From NCBI RefSeq assembly GCF_000024425.1, contig NC_013946.1:2914001-2978000 (forward strand): a stretch of DNA of 64,000 nucleotides. The letters run 5' to 3'. The position numbers and the translations under genes are program-made. The notes beneath the pieces were generated by a model. That model was not told where the DNA came from, did not search any database, and was given only the letters and a program-made list of their open reading frames with translations. This stretch comes from Meiothermus ruber DSM 1279. GTDB taxonomy: Bacteria; Deinococcota; Deinococci; Deinococcales; Thermaceae. Position 1 is the first letter of the stretch; each line of letters starts with the position of its first letter. Below are positions 1 through 6,348 of the stretch, one piece after another.

Positions 1-249
1 GAGCAGGCCGGCCTCGAGGTCAACCCCATCTTCTACACCGACAACCACGAGGTCACCAAGCGGCTGGTGCTCGAGGGGGCCGGGGTGGGCATTGTGTCGA
101 GCGTGGTGGTGCGGCCCAATGTGCGGGTGGGCAACCTGCGGGCCTTGCGCCTGAAGGGAATGGAACTGCGCCGGCTCTTCTGGCTGTTCTATCCCAAAGA
201 GCTGGGCAACCCTGCTGCCGAGGCGCTCAAGAACACGCTGCTCTCCTGA
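1..249 (+). CDS. LysR-family transcriptional regulator, C-terminal part (partial)
   Basis: The reading frame is open from the first base and ends at TGA 247-249, so the gene starts outside the window. The visible 82 residues look like the end of a LysR-type effector-binding domain: a VTKRLVLEGAGVGIVSS stretch, typical of the segment where these proteins present the last helix and strand of subdomain RD-I, followed by a basic strand-rich tail ending in ALKNTLLS. The DNA-binding helix-turn-helix is not in view, so neither effector nor targets can be named. It converges on the DUF3422 gene with an 11-bp gap. Confidence 0.7.
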   Translation, partial: EQAGLEVNPIFYTDNHEVTKRLVLEGAGVGIVSSVVVRPNVRVGNLRALRLKGMELRRLFWLFYPKELGNPAAEALKNTLLS

Positions 250-260
250 ACACGCCGGCC

Positions 261-1595
261 CTAGCCTTCGCGGTCTTGCTGGGAGGCCAGCCGCCGGTGA
301 ATCTGGCGGGTAAGCCACCAGACCGCGGCAATCACCCCAGGGATGGACAGCCCCGCCGCCAGCTCAGGGGAAAAGGGCAGGCCGGCCTCCTTTCCAGCTT
401 TGAAGAGGTAGTACAGCAAGCCCACCACATAGTAGGAGATGGCCGCAATCGAGAGGCCCTCCACGGTGCGCTGGAGCTGGTACTGCATCTCCTGGCCGCG
501 CTTGAGTTTGTGCAACAGCTCCTGGTTCTGGGTCTCGAGGGCAATATCCACGCGGGTGCGCAGCAAGGCCCCGGCCCGCTCGATGCGCTGGGAGAGGGCG
601 GCCAGGCGCTGGGCAGTGGACTCCACCGTGGCCATGGCCGGGCTGAAGCGGCGCTGCAAGAACTCGCCGATGGTCTGGATGCCGGGGATGGGGGTCTCGC
701 GCAGCTCGGCCAGGCGGGCCCTGACCAGGGCGTGGTAGGCCGCGCTGGCGCTAAAGCGGTAGCCATGCTCGGCCATGGCGTGCTCCACCCGGGCCGCCAG
801 GGCCTCGAGCTCGTCCAGTAAACCCGCGTCGGCCTGGTTGGTGTCGCGGATGCGGGCTGTCATCCGGGCCAGGGCCCGCTCCGACTCCAGCAACATGGGA
901 CGCAAAGCCCGGGCCAGCGGATAACCTAGCAGCGCCATCATGCGGTAAGCCTCCATCTCCAGAAGCCGGGCTGCAATGCGGCCCGCCCGGGTCTCGCTGG
1001 TGCCCGGTGGGGCCACCACCACCATATGCTCAAAACCATCCGGCCGCAGAAGGAAATCGGTCACGGCACAGCTATGGCTATTCCGGCCCATCATCGAGGC
1101 CACCACGCTGTGCACACCCAGCCAGGGGCAGGCCAGGGCCAGGGCCTCCTCCACCGCCCCGTGCAGCATGATCAGCTTGACCGCCGAGAGGGTGCGGCCA
1201 GGAATGCTGCGCAGCCAGCCTGCATCCACAATCAGGTGGCCCAGCAGATCGGCCTCGGGGCTGGCCTCGAGCGCAGGCAAGGGCTGGATCAGGGTATAGG
1301 TGCTGAACTCGGTGTGCCGCTCCCAGCGCAGCGAGCCCCCTGGCAGCCGCAGGCGCAGGTAGATGCCCGCAAGCTGGTCAAGCTCGAGCTCCCCCAACCC
1401 CGAAAGCCGGCGCAGGTGCTCGAGCTCCTCCTCGCGCGAAACCCCCTCGTGCCGCACCGCCACCTGCACCACCAGGGCCGGTAGGCGGATCTGGGGGATG
1501 GGCCGGGCGTGCAGTTCGTTGTGAAGCTCGTGGCGCAGAGGGTCGTCGGGCGGCAGCAGGCCCGCCTCACGCACCATCACCTCATCCTGCCCCAT
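261..1595 (-). CDS. DUF3422 family membrane-anchored protein
   Basis: A 444-residue protein. Its N-terminus carries the family hallmark DPLRHELHNELHARP, and the C-terminus has two hydrophobic segments (around ISYYVVGLLYYLF and LAAGLSIPGVIAAVWW) followed by a basic tail, fitting a protein anchored in the cytoplasmic membrane by a C-terminal hairpin. The middle is helical and charged. I chose ATG 1595 because GGAGGGGG lies just upstream and the family motif follows closely; an upstream extension would be low-complexity. Its start overlaps the 3' end of the small ORF 1582-1734, which suggests translational coupling. The biochemical role of DUF3422 is unknown. Confidence 0.8.
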   Translation of the reverse strand: MGQDEVMVREAGLLPPDDPLRHELHNELHARPIPQIRLPALVVQVAVRHEGVSREEELEHLRRLSGLGELELDQLAGIYLRLRLPGGSLRWERHTEFSTYTLIQPLPALEASPEADLLGHLIVDAGWLRSIPGRTLSAVKLIMLHGAVEEALALACPWLGVHSVVASMMGRNSHSCAVTDFLLRPDGFEHMVVVAPPGTSETRAGRIAARLLEMEAYRMMALLGYPLARALRPMLLESERALARMTARIRDTNQADAGLLDELEALAARVEHAMAEHGYRFSASAAYHALVRARLAELRETPIPGIQTIGEFLQRRFSPAMATVESTAQRLAALSQRIERAGALLRTRVDIALETQNQELLHKLKRGQEMQYQLQRTVEGLSIAAISYYVVGLLYYLFKAGKEAGLPFSPELAAGLSIPGVIAAVWWLTRQIHRRLASQQDREG

Positions 1596-1734
1596 ACAAA
1601 ACCCCCTCCATTGGCGGGGCGCGGCGGTGGGGGGCCTGGCGCGCCTGCACCTCAAAAAGCCTGGCCTGTACGGCAATCCACAGCCGGCTGGCTGCGGCGG
1701 TCTGGATCGCTATCGCTTGGAGGGTGCTGGCCAT
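1582..1734 (-). CDS. Small ORF (50 aa) overlapping the DUF3422 start
   Basis: ATG at 1734 is preceded by AAAGGAGACAC, a strong ribosome binding site, and the frame ends at TGA 1584-1582, 14 bp inside the DUF3422 gene. The peptide begins MASTLQAIAIQTAAASRLW and is an amphipathic Ala/Gln-rich helix in its first 33 residues, then Pro/Arg-rich. The promoter, ribosome site and stop/start overlap support real translation, either as a coupled leader or as a small partner of the DUF3422 protein. I do not recognise a family. Confidence 0.55.
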   Translation of the reverse strand: MASTLQAIAIQTAAASRLWIAVQARLFEVQARQAPHRRAPPMEGVLYGAG

Positions 1735-1766
1735 GTGTCTCCTTTCACAAGACGGGCCTCGAGGCC

Positions 1767-1796
1767 AGTTTAGACACGGCGAGCCAGAACCATCAA
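1767..1796 (-). promoter_or_regulatory. Promoter of the small ORF/DUF3422 operon
   Basis: On the minus strand TTGATG (1796-1791) and TAAACT (1772-1767) are separated by 18 bp. Transcription would start near 1760, leaving a roughly 25-base 5' leader that contains the AGGAGA ribosome site. Confidence 0.6.
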
Positions 1797-1901
1797 CCTC
1801 GTCTTTTGTTGTTTTGATAATAAAAACTTATACCTGCGCTCGGCTTCGGGGATCGGGGCATCCGCCACCTTAACGGTGATTTACCCTGGCTTTTGCTCCT
1901 G

Positions 1902-2972
1902 CTACGATCCCTTGGGCGGTCGCAAGGCCCCCAGACCGGCCCAGGCCCTAAAGGAGTAGAACATCACCCACAGCCAGAACACCCCCAACAGCCCGAGCAG
2001 CCCCCAGGCCAGCCCGCCCAGGAAGGCCGAGTCCAGGGCTCGAGCCAGCGCCAGCGTGGCCAGGGTAAAAGCCCCCAGGGGGAAGACAAACCCCCACCAG
2101 CCGGGGGCAAAGTGAAACTGCGCCCGGCGGCACGGCGCCAGCAGGGTATCCAGCAGCAGCAGCAGGCTAAAGGCCAGCCACCACAGGCCCAGCCCCCAGA
2201 CTGCCAGCCCGATCACCGGCCAGGCCGCCACCAGGCCCCCCGGGATGAGCCCGGCCTGCGCCCCGCCCTCGAGCCAGCGCCAGGGGGCCAGCACCAGCAG
2301 GCCCACCGGGGCCAGCCCGATGAAGACCAAGGGCAGGAAGTGGGGCTCGAGGCGGCCGTACCCATACAACCGCTGCAAAAAGCTCGGCAGCACGAACAAG
2401 AACAGAAAAAGCCCAATCCCCAGGAACAGGCCGCTCACCACCCAAAGCTCCTTTTGCCAGGCTTTGGGAAAACTGGAAAGCCAGAGCCCCCCGGCCATGG
2501 GCACCAGCAGGGCCGAGACCGGCGGGATAAACCAGGCCCCACTGGCGGCCTCGATGGGCAGCTTAAGCCGGGTGCTCACCCAGTAGACCACCAGCAGGCC
2601 CACCAGGAAAATCAGCGGCGTCCCCAGCAGAAAAAGCCCCTGGCCCAACGGCTGCGCCCAGGGCCCCAGGGGCAGGGCCCGGGTCGCCAGGCTCAGCACC
2701 AGAAGGGCAATAGGTAGCGTGGGGAGCATCTGGGACAACAGGGGATGCTGTAAATCGGCCAGGGCGGCCTGGGGATAGCGCAGGAGTTTGGCCAGGTAGA
2801 GCCCCAGCAAGCCTGCCATGAACAAGAGGGCCAGCCCATAAACCGGCAAGGCCAGCCCCACCAGGCCAAACTGGGCCAGGGCCAGGGCCAGCACCCCCGT
2901 GCCCATCACCGAGGCAAACCAGGCCGGGTTCAGGTAGCGCACGCTGGGCGCTGCTGGGATGGCCGCCTCCAC
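1902..2972 (-). CDS. TDT/SLAC1-TehA family transporter
   Basis: A 356-residue protein of about ten hydrophobic helices. The N-terminal LNPAWFASVMGTGVLALAL segment is the signature first helix of the TDT family, which includes TehA, SLAC1-type anion channels, Mae1 and the sulfite exporter Ssu1. The predicted start is GTG 2972, 9 bp after the stop of trxB, so the two genes almost certainly share an mRNA whose promoter carries a CsoR/CstR-type palindrome. Family members move small anions (dicarboxylates, chloride, sulfite). The pairing with thioredoxin reductase under a possible sulfur-responsive operator favours an oxyanion such as sulfite, but that substrate is inference. Confidence 0.75.
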   Translation of the reverse strand: MEAAIPAAPSVRYLNPAWFASVMGTGVLALALAQFGLVGLALPVYGLALLFMAGLLGLYLAKLLRYPQAALADLQHPLLSQMLPTLPIALLVLSLATRALPLGPWAQPLGQGLFLLGTPLIFLVGLLVVYWVSTRLKLPIEAASGAWFIPPVSALLVPMAGGLWLSSFPKAWQKELWVVSGLFLGIGLFLFLFVLPSFLQRLYGYGRLEPHFLPLVFIGLAPVGLLVLAPWRWLEGGAQAGLIPGGLVAAWPVIGLAVWGLGLWWLAFSLLLLLDTLLAPCRRAQFHFAPGWWGFVFPLGAFTLATLALARALDSAFLGGLAWGLLGLLGVFWLWVMFYSFRAWAGLGALRPPKGS

Positions 2973-2981
2973 AAGGGCCCC

Positions 2982-3920
2982 CTAGTGCACGGCGGCGTGT
3001 TCCTGCTCGGCCAGGTAGCGCTCGGCCATCATGGCCGCCCGGGTGCCGGCCCCCACGCTGGTGGAAAGCTGGCGGTAGATGGGGTCGGCCACATCCCCCG
3101 CTGCAAACAGCCCCGGAACCGAGGTGAAAATCTCGTCCCGCACCGCCACGTAGCCGTCGGGCCGGAGTTCCACCACCCCCTGCAAAAAGCCGGTGTTGGG
3201 CTCATGCCCGATGAAAACAAAGACCCCGTCGGTAGGGTGGTCGTAGACCTCGCCGCTCTTCAGGTTTCGGAGGCGCACCCCGGTCACGGTCTCCTCGCCC
3301 AGCACCTCCTCCACCACGGTATCCCAGATGAACTGCATCTTGGGGTGGGCCAGGGCCCGGGCCTGGGCGGTCTTGTTGGCCCGCAGGGTGTCGCGGCGGT
3401 GCACCAGGGTGACCTTGGAGGCAAACTTGGTGAGGAACAGACCCTCCTCCACCGCGGCGTCGCCCCCACCCACCACCACCACTTCCTTGCCCCGGTAAAA
3501 GAAGCCGTCACAGGTGGCGCAGGTGCTCACACCCCGGCCATAAAACTTCTCTTCGCCGGGTACGCCCAGTTTCTTGGGGTTGGCCCCGGTGGCGAGAATC
3601 ACGCTGCGGGCGCGGTAGTCCTGCTCGTAACCCCGCACCACGAAACCCTCCGGGGTTTTTTCCACGGCCTGGGCCTCGTCCATCACAATCTCGGCCCCAA
3701 AGCGTTTGGCCTGCTGCACCATGCGTTCGGATAGCTCGGCCCCGCTGATGGGCTCGGGGAAGCCGGGGTAGTTCTCCACCTCCTCGGTCTGGGCAATCTG
3801 GCCCCCCGGCAGGCCTTTTTCCAGGATGAGGGTTTTGAGGTTGGCCCGTCCGGTGTAGATGCCTGCGGTCAGCCCGGCGGGGCCGCCCCCGATAATCACC
3901 ACGTCGTAGAGTTGGCTCAT
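2982..3920 (-). CDS. trxB: Thioredoxin reductase (TrxR)
   Basis: A 312-residue low-molecular-weight flavoprotein reductase. It has the FAD-binding GGGPAG motif at residues 11-16, the redox-active CATC pair (Cys134, Cys137) and a second dinucleotide-binding GGGDAA motif for NADPH just after it; the usual GLFAAGDV motif is near the C-terminus. It passes electrons from NADPH to thioredoxin in the cytoplasm. I chose ATG 3920 because GAGGAG precedes it and the protein then starts as in the family. An in-frame ATG at 3957-3959, 5 bases after a TATACT box, could give a leaderless form with 13 extra residues. It is the first gene of an operon with the TDT transporter. Confidence 0.93.
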   Translation of the reverse strand: MSQLYDVVIIGGGPAGLTAGIYTGRANLKTLILEKGLPGGQIAQTEEVENYPGFPEPISGAELSERMVQQAKRFGAEIVMDEAQAVEKTPEGFVVRGYEQDYRARSVILATGANPKKLGVPGEEKFYGRGVSTCATCDGFFYRGKEVVVVGGGDAAVEEGLFLTKFASKVTLVHRRDTLRANKTAQARALAHPKMQFIWDTVVEEVLGEETVTGVRLRNLKSGEVYDHPTDGVFVFIGHEPNTGFLQGVVELRPDGYVAVRDEIFTSVPGLFAAGDVADPIYRQLSTSVGAGTRAAMMAERYLAEQEHAAVH

Positions 3921-3964
3921 GATTGGTCTCCTCGCGCCAGCCCAAGGCCGGCCCTTCATGGGTC

Positions 3965-3991
3965 AGTATAGCATACCCCTGGGGGATATGC
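3965..3991 (-). promoter_or_regulatory. trxB promoter with CsoR/CstR-type operator O1
   Basis: The palindrome ATACCCCTGGGGGATAT (3973-3989, flanked by GC on both sides, so symmetry extends to 3971-3991) lies directly upstream of the minus-strand -10 box TATACT (3970-3965). It matches palindromes at 5005-5021 and 6019-6034. A repressor bound here would cover the -35/-10 spacer of trxB. It also lies about 35 bp upstream of the plus-strand -10 box (4024-4029) of the DUF2946 gene and could affect both. Confidence 0.7.
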
Positions 3992-4039
3992 GTCGTAGGA
4001 CGTTTGCCCTTCGGGGGCCCGGATATACTGATTCCAAGT

Positions 4040-4411
4040 ATGTGGGCGGCTCCGGCTCGAGTCCACCGCACCCTCTGGGTTTTCTTCCTGGCGGGGCTGG
4101 TGTTCCTGGTCTCGAGCCAGTACGCGCTGCGCGACCCGCGCAGCCAGGTGCTGCCGGTTAGCTTTCTAGCGGGCGCGGACATCTGCAGCCCGGGCTCAAC
4201 CCATCCCCAGCCCTCCCCCACCCACACCCACCAGCCCCACTGCCCCCTCTGCGTGAGCTCTGCATTTGCCATAGCATTAGCTGCGTTTTCGACGGAGGTG
4301 CGGCCGGACGTGCAGATAGCGCTGCCGCAAGCCGCGCCACCAGAGCCGGGGTACATGCGATATAGCTTTTGGAGGCACACCCCTTATCGGGGGCCTCCGC
4401 TGTGGGCCTAA
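4040..4411 (+). CDS. DUF2946-like metal-binding membrane-anchored protein
   Basis: A 123-residue protein with one N-terminal hydrophobic segment (residues 11-26, a membrane anchor or uncleaved signal), then Cys49 and a His-rich stretch ending in HCPLC at residues 67-71. An H-x-C-P-x-C cluster of this kind is the mark of the DUF2946 family, which is usually found beside copper or heavy-metal transport genes. ATG 4040 lies 10 bases after a TATACT box (4024-4029) with no ribosome site, suggesting a leaderless message. The PCuAC copper chaperone follows 86 bp downstream on the same strand. A role in periplasmic copper handling is inferred. Confidence 0.6.
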   Translation: MWAAPARVHRTLWVFFLAGLVFLVSSQYALRDPRSQVLPVSFLAGADICSPGSTHPQPSPTHTHQPHCPLCVSSAFAIALAAFSTEVRPDVQIALPQAAPPEPGYMRYSFWRHTPYRGPPLWA

Positions 4412-4497
4412 GGCGGGTAGCACAAACAAAACCCTCGAGGATGGACTTAAGCATCCGCGGCCCTAAGTTGTCTTTTTTTATCGAGCAGGAGTAACGT

Positions 4498-4926
4498 ATG
4501 CTACGCACAATACTGGTTTTGTTGAGTCTGGTAGGCCTGACGGGCTTGGCCCAAGCCGCCCTGAAAGCCGAAAATCCCTGGGTTCGTCTGGTGCCCGGTT
4601 CAGTAAGCGGGGCCTTCATGACCCTTGCCAACCCCAGCGACAAGGCCATTCGGGTGATCGCGGTCGAAAGCCCCATCGCCGGCAAGGTGGAAATTCACCA
4701 GACCACCATCGTTAAAGGGGCAGGGGGCACAGAGGTCATGCAGATGCGCCCCGTTCAGTTTCTGGAGATCCCGGCCAAGGGCAGGGTCGAGCTCAAACCC
4801 GGGGGTTATCACATCATGCTGATGATGCTTAAAGAACCCCTGCAGGAAGGCAAGATCGTTCGGATCACCCTGCGGCTCGAGGGGGGCGGCGCGCTGGTGG
4901 TGGAAGCCCCCGTCAAGGCGCAGTAA
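4498..4926 (+). CDS. PCu(A)C-family periplasmic copper chaperone
   Basis: A 142-residue protein with a cleavable signal peptide (cleavage near AQA-ALK, residue 20) and the PCuAC (DUF461) fold signature. The copper ligands expected for the H-x(n)-M-x21-H-x-M motif are visible as His67, Met83, His105 and Met107, with exactly 21 residues between Met83 and His105. These proteins hold Cu(I) in the periplasm and hand it to cytochrome oxidase CuA sites, often together with thioredoxin-like proteins; a membrane-TlpA fusion is the next large gene. The ribosome site GCAGGAG precedes ATG 4498. Confidence 0.9.
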   Translation: MLRTILVLLSLVGLTGLAQAALKAENPWVRLVPGSVSGAFMTLANPSDKAIRVIAVESPIAGKVEIHQTTIVKGAGGTEVMQMRPVQFLEIPAKGRVELKPGGYHIMLMMLKEPLQEGKIVRITLRLEGGGALVVEAPVKAQ

Positions 4927-4995
4927 TCCCAGCGTGTGTGCCATTCCTGTGCATTCCACTAAGGAATTTTGCCGAGCGTTGTACGTGCTTTACTT

Positions 4996-5024
4996 TTGCG
5001 CATTATATCCCCCTGGGGTATAAT
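4996..5024 (+). promoter_or_regulatory. Promoter with CsoR/CstR-type operator O2
   Basis: TTGCGC (4996-5001) and a perfect TATAAT (5019-5024) are 17 bp apart, and the palindrome ATATCCCCCTGGGGTAT (5005-5021) fills the spacer and overlaps the -10 box. Repressor occupancy would exclude RNA polymerase. It drives the small ORF and the membrane-TlpA gene. Confidence 0.75.
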
Positions 5025-5034
5025 GACCCTGGAT

Positions 5035-5169
5035 ATGACGCGCTTTATAAAGGTTGGGGTGGAGCGCCTGCACAGCGGGCTGGCCTGCCGTTTGCATGGG
5101 TTTTCACTATGCCGGGTAGCCCCCTGGGTCGCGCTGCTGGCGCTGGGATGGGTGGTGTATAGCCGATGA
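5035..5169 (+). CDS. Small membrane ORF (44 aa) upstream of the TlpA fusion
   Basis: Read from ATG 5035 (10 bases after the TATAAT box; ATG 5023 in the same frame is an alternative), the peptide begins MTRFIKVGVERLHSGLACRL and ends with a hydrophobic helix WVALLALGWVVYSR. Its TGA overlaps the next start codon as ATGA (5166-5169), the arrangement expected for translational coupling. It has two cysteines and a single membrane segment. I do not recognise a family; position alone suggests a small partner of the TlpA-like protein or a coupling leader. Confidence 0.5.
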   Translation: MTRFIKVGVERLHSGLACRLHGFSLCRVAPWVALLALGWVVYSR

Positions 5170-5978
5170 AACTCACCCCGGACGCTCTTTTGCTGGGCCC
5201 TTTGGCCCTGAGCTGGCCCAACCTGGCCCTGCTGGTGGGGATTCTGGCCTTTACCTGGCTGGCTGCCCGGCAGGGCCAGGAAGGCAAAGCCTGGTGGGTG
5301 CTGCTGGCCACGCTCCTGGCCGCCCGGATGGGCTATGCGGTGGCCCACCTCTCCACCTGGCCCAGCCTGGGGGCCGCCCTTCTGGGCATTGTGGACATCC
5401 GCAGCGGGGGCTGGAACTGGTGGGTGGGGCTTCCGGTGGGGGCCTTGGCCGCGATCTGGCTCTTGCGCCAAGAAAGCCCACGGCTCTTGGTGCCGGGCGG
5501 CGCGGCGCTGGCGCTGGCCTTGTTACCCCTGGGGGTGCAGTTTAGCCTGACCCGGCCTGTCCAGACCCCCACCCCGCCCGAGTATGCCAGCCGCGTGCTG
5601 CAGTACCTCGAGCCCGCCCAAACCCGCCCTCTGGAGGTGCGCTTTGCTGAACTCCCCAAGCCCATGCTGCTCAACTTCTGGGCCACCTGGTGCCCCCCCT
5701 GCCGGGCCGAGATGCCCCTTTTGGTGGAGTACCAGCAGAAGGGCTACCCCATCGTGCTGCTCAACACCGGCGAGGACGTGGGGGCCATCCAGGGCTTTCT
5801 GGCCCAGACCGGGCTATCGGCGCGGGTTTTCCTGGACAGCGCCGGCTTGCAACAGGCCTTCCAGGTAAGCGGGCTGCCCACCACCCTGTTGATTGGCGCC
5901 GATGGAAAGGTGCGGGCCCGCCACCTGGGGCCGGTGAACCGGGCCCAGCTCGAGCAGCTCTTGCGGCAGTTGGAGTAA
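5166..5978 (+). CDS. Membrane protein fused to a TlpA/ResA-type thioredoxin domain
   Basis: A 270-residue protein in two parts. Residues 1-125 form about four membrane helices, with an AARMGYAVAH segment reminiscent of prolipoprotein diacylglyceryl transferase-like proteins but too short to be that enzyme. Residues 150-270 form a thioredoxin fold with the active site WCPPC (Cys176, Cys179) and the cis-proline segment GLPTT. WCPPC places it with TlpA/ResA-type periplasmic disulfide reductases that keep CcmH, cytochrome c or CuA cysteines reduced. The membrane part could carry electrons across the membrane, as in DsbD/CcdA, but no conserved cysteine pair is visible there. Downstream lies the CsoR-family regulator. 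Confidence 0.75.
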   Translation: MKLTPDALLLGPLALSWPNLALLVGILAFTWLAARQGQEGKAWWVLLATLLAARMGYAVAHLSTWPSLGAALLGIVDIRSGGWNWWVGLPVGALAAIWLLRQESPRLLVPGGAALALALLPLGVQFSLTRPVQTPTPPEYASRVLQYLEPAQTRPLEVRFAELPKPMLLNFWATWCPPCRAEMPLLVEYQQKGYPIVLLNTGEDVGAIQGFLAQTGLSARVFLDSAGLQQAFQVSGLPTTLLIGADGKVRARHLGPVNRAQLEQLLRQLE

Positions 5979-5990
5979 AAACCCGGCAGG

Positions 5991-6034
5991 TTGGAAGAAG
6001 CGGGCCGCTTGGGGTACGATACCCCCTGGGGATA
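5991..6034 (+). promoter_or_regulatory. Autoregulated promoter of the CsoR-family gene, operator O3
   Basis: TTGGAA (5991-5996) and TACGAT (6015-6020) are 18 bp apart. The palindrome ATACCCCCTGGGGATA (6019-6034) overlaps the -10 box and runs to 4 bases before the start codon, so the repressor very likely controls its own gene. The message would have a leader of about 12 bases. Confidence 0.75.
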
Positions 6035-6038
6035 CACC

Positions 6039-6314
6039 ATGCGCACTGTCAAAAAACACGACCTCGAGGCCCGTACCCGCATCCTAAACCGGCTCAAGCG
6101 GCTGGAGGGACAGGTTCGAGGCTTGCAAAAGATGGTGGAAGAAGACCGCGACTGCCGCGAAATCTTAACGTTGCTGGCTGGCATCCGAAGCGCCCTGGAA
6201 GCCACCGGCGATCTCATCTTTGAAACCTACCTAGAGGAGTGCCGGGCCGATTTAGCCAAGGGCCAGGGGAACACCAAGGCCATCGTGGAGGCCGTGCGCC
6301 TTTTGCGCGGCTAG
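6039..6314 (+). CDS. CsoR/RcnR/FrmR/CstR-family repressor with a Cys-Tyr-Cys fingerprint
   Basis: A 91-residue all-helical repressor (DUF156), with the characteristic RLKRLEGQVRGLQKMVE helix at residues 18-34. In copper sensors such as M. tuberculosis CsoR the ligands are Cys36, His61 and Cys65. Aligned by spacing, this protein has Cys39, Tyr64 and Cys68: both cysteines are kept but the histidine is replaced. Two cysteines without the histidine is the pattern described for CstR, which senses persulfides by forming a Cys-Cys link. ATG 6039 follows operator O3 directly. It is predicted to repress the three O-site promoters in this cluster; whether it senses persulfide or copper is open. Confidence 0.85.
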   Translation: MRTVKKHDLEARTRILNRLKRLEGQVRGLQKMVEEDRDCREILTLLAGIRSALEATGDLIFETYLEECRADLAKGQGNTKAIVEAVRLLRG

Positions 6315-6348
6315 CTGGGCTTTGACCTCTGAGGAAGGTTGGCAGCGG

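Noticed and set aside
1893-2717. Long plus-strand frame opposite the TDT transporter gene
   Set aside because: Gln/Pro-rich low-complexity translation, a mirror of the G+C-rich minus-strand gene; no family resemblance or start signals.
3508-4380. Minus-strand frame spanning the trxB start and the DUF2946 region
   Set aside because: It crosses two promoters and an operator, and overlaps better-supported genes on both strands.
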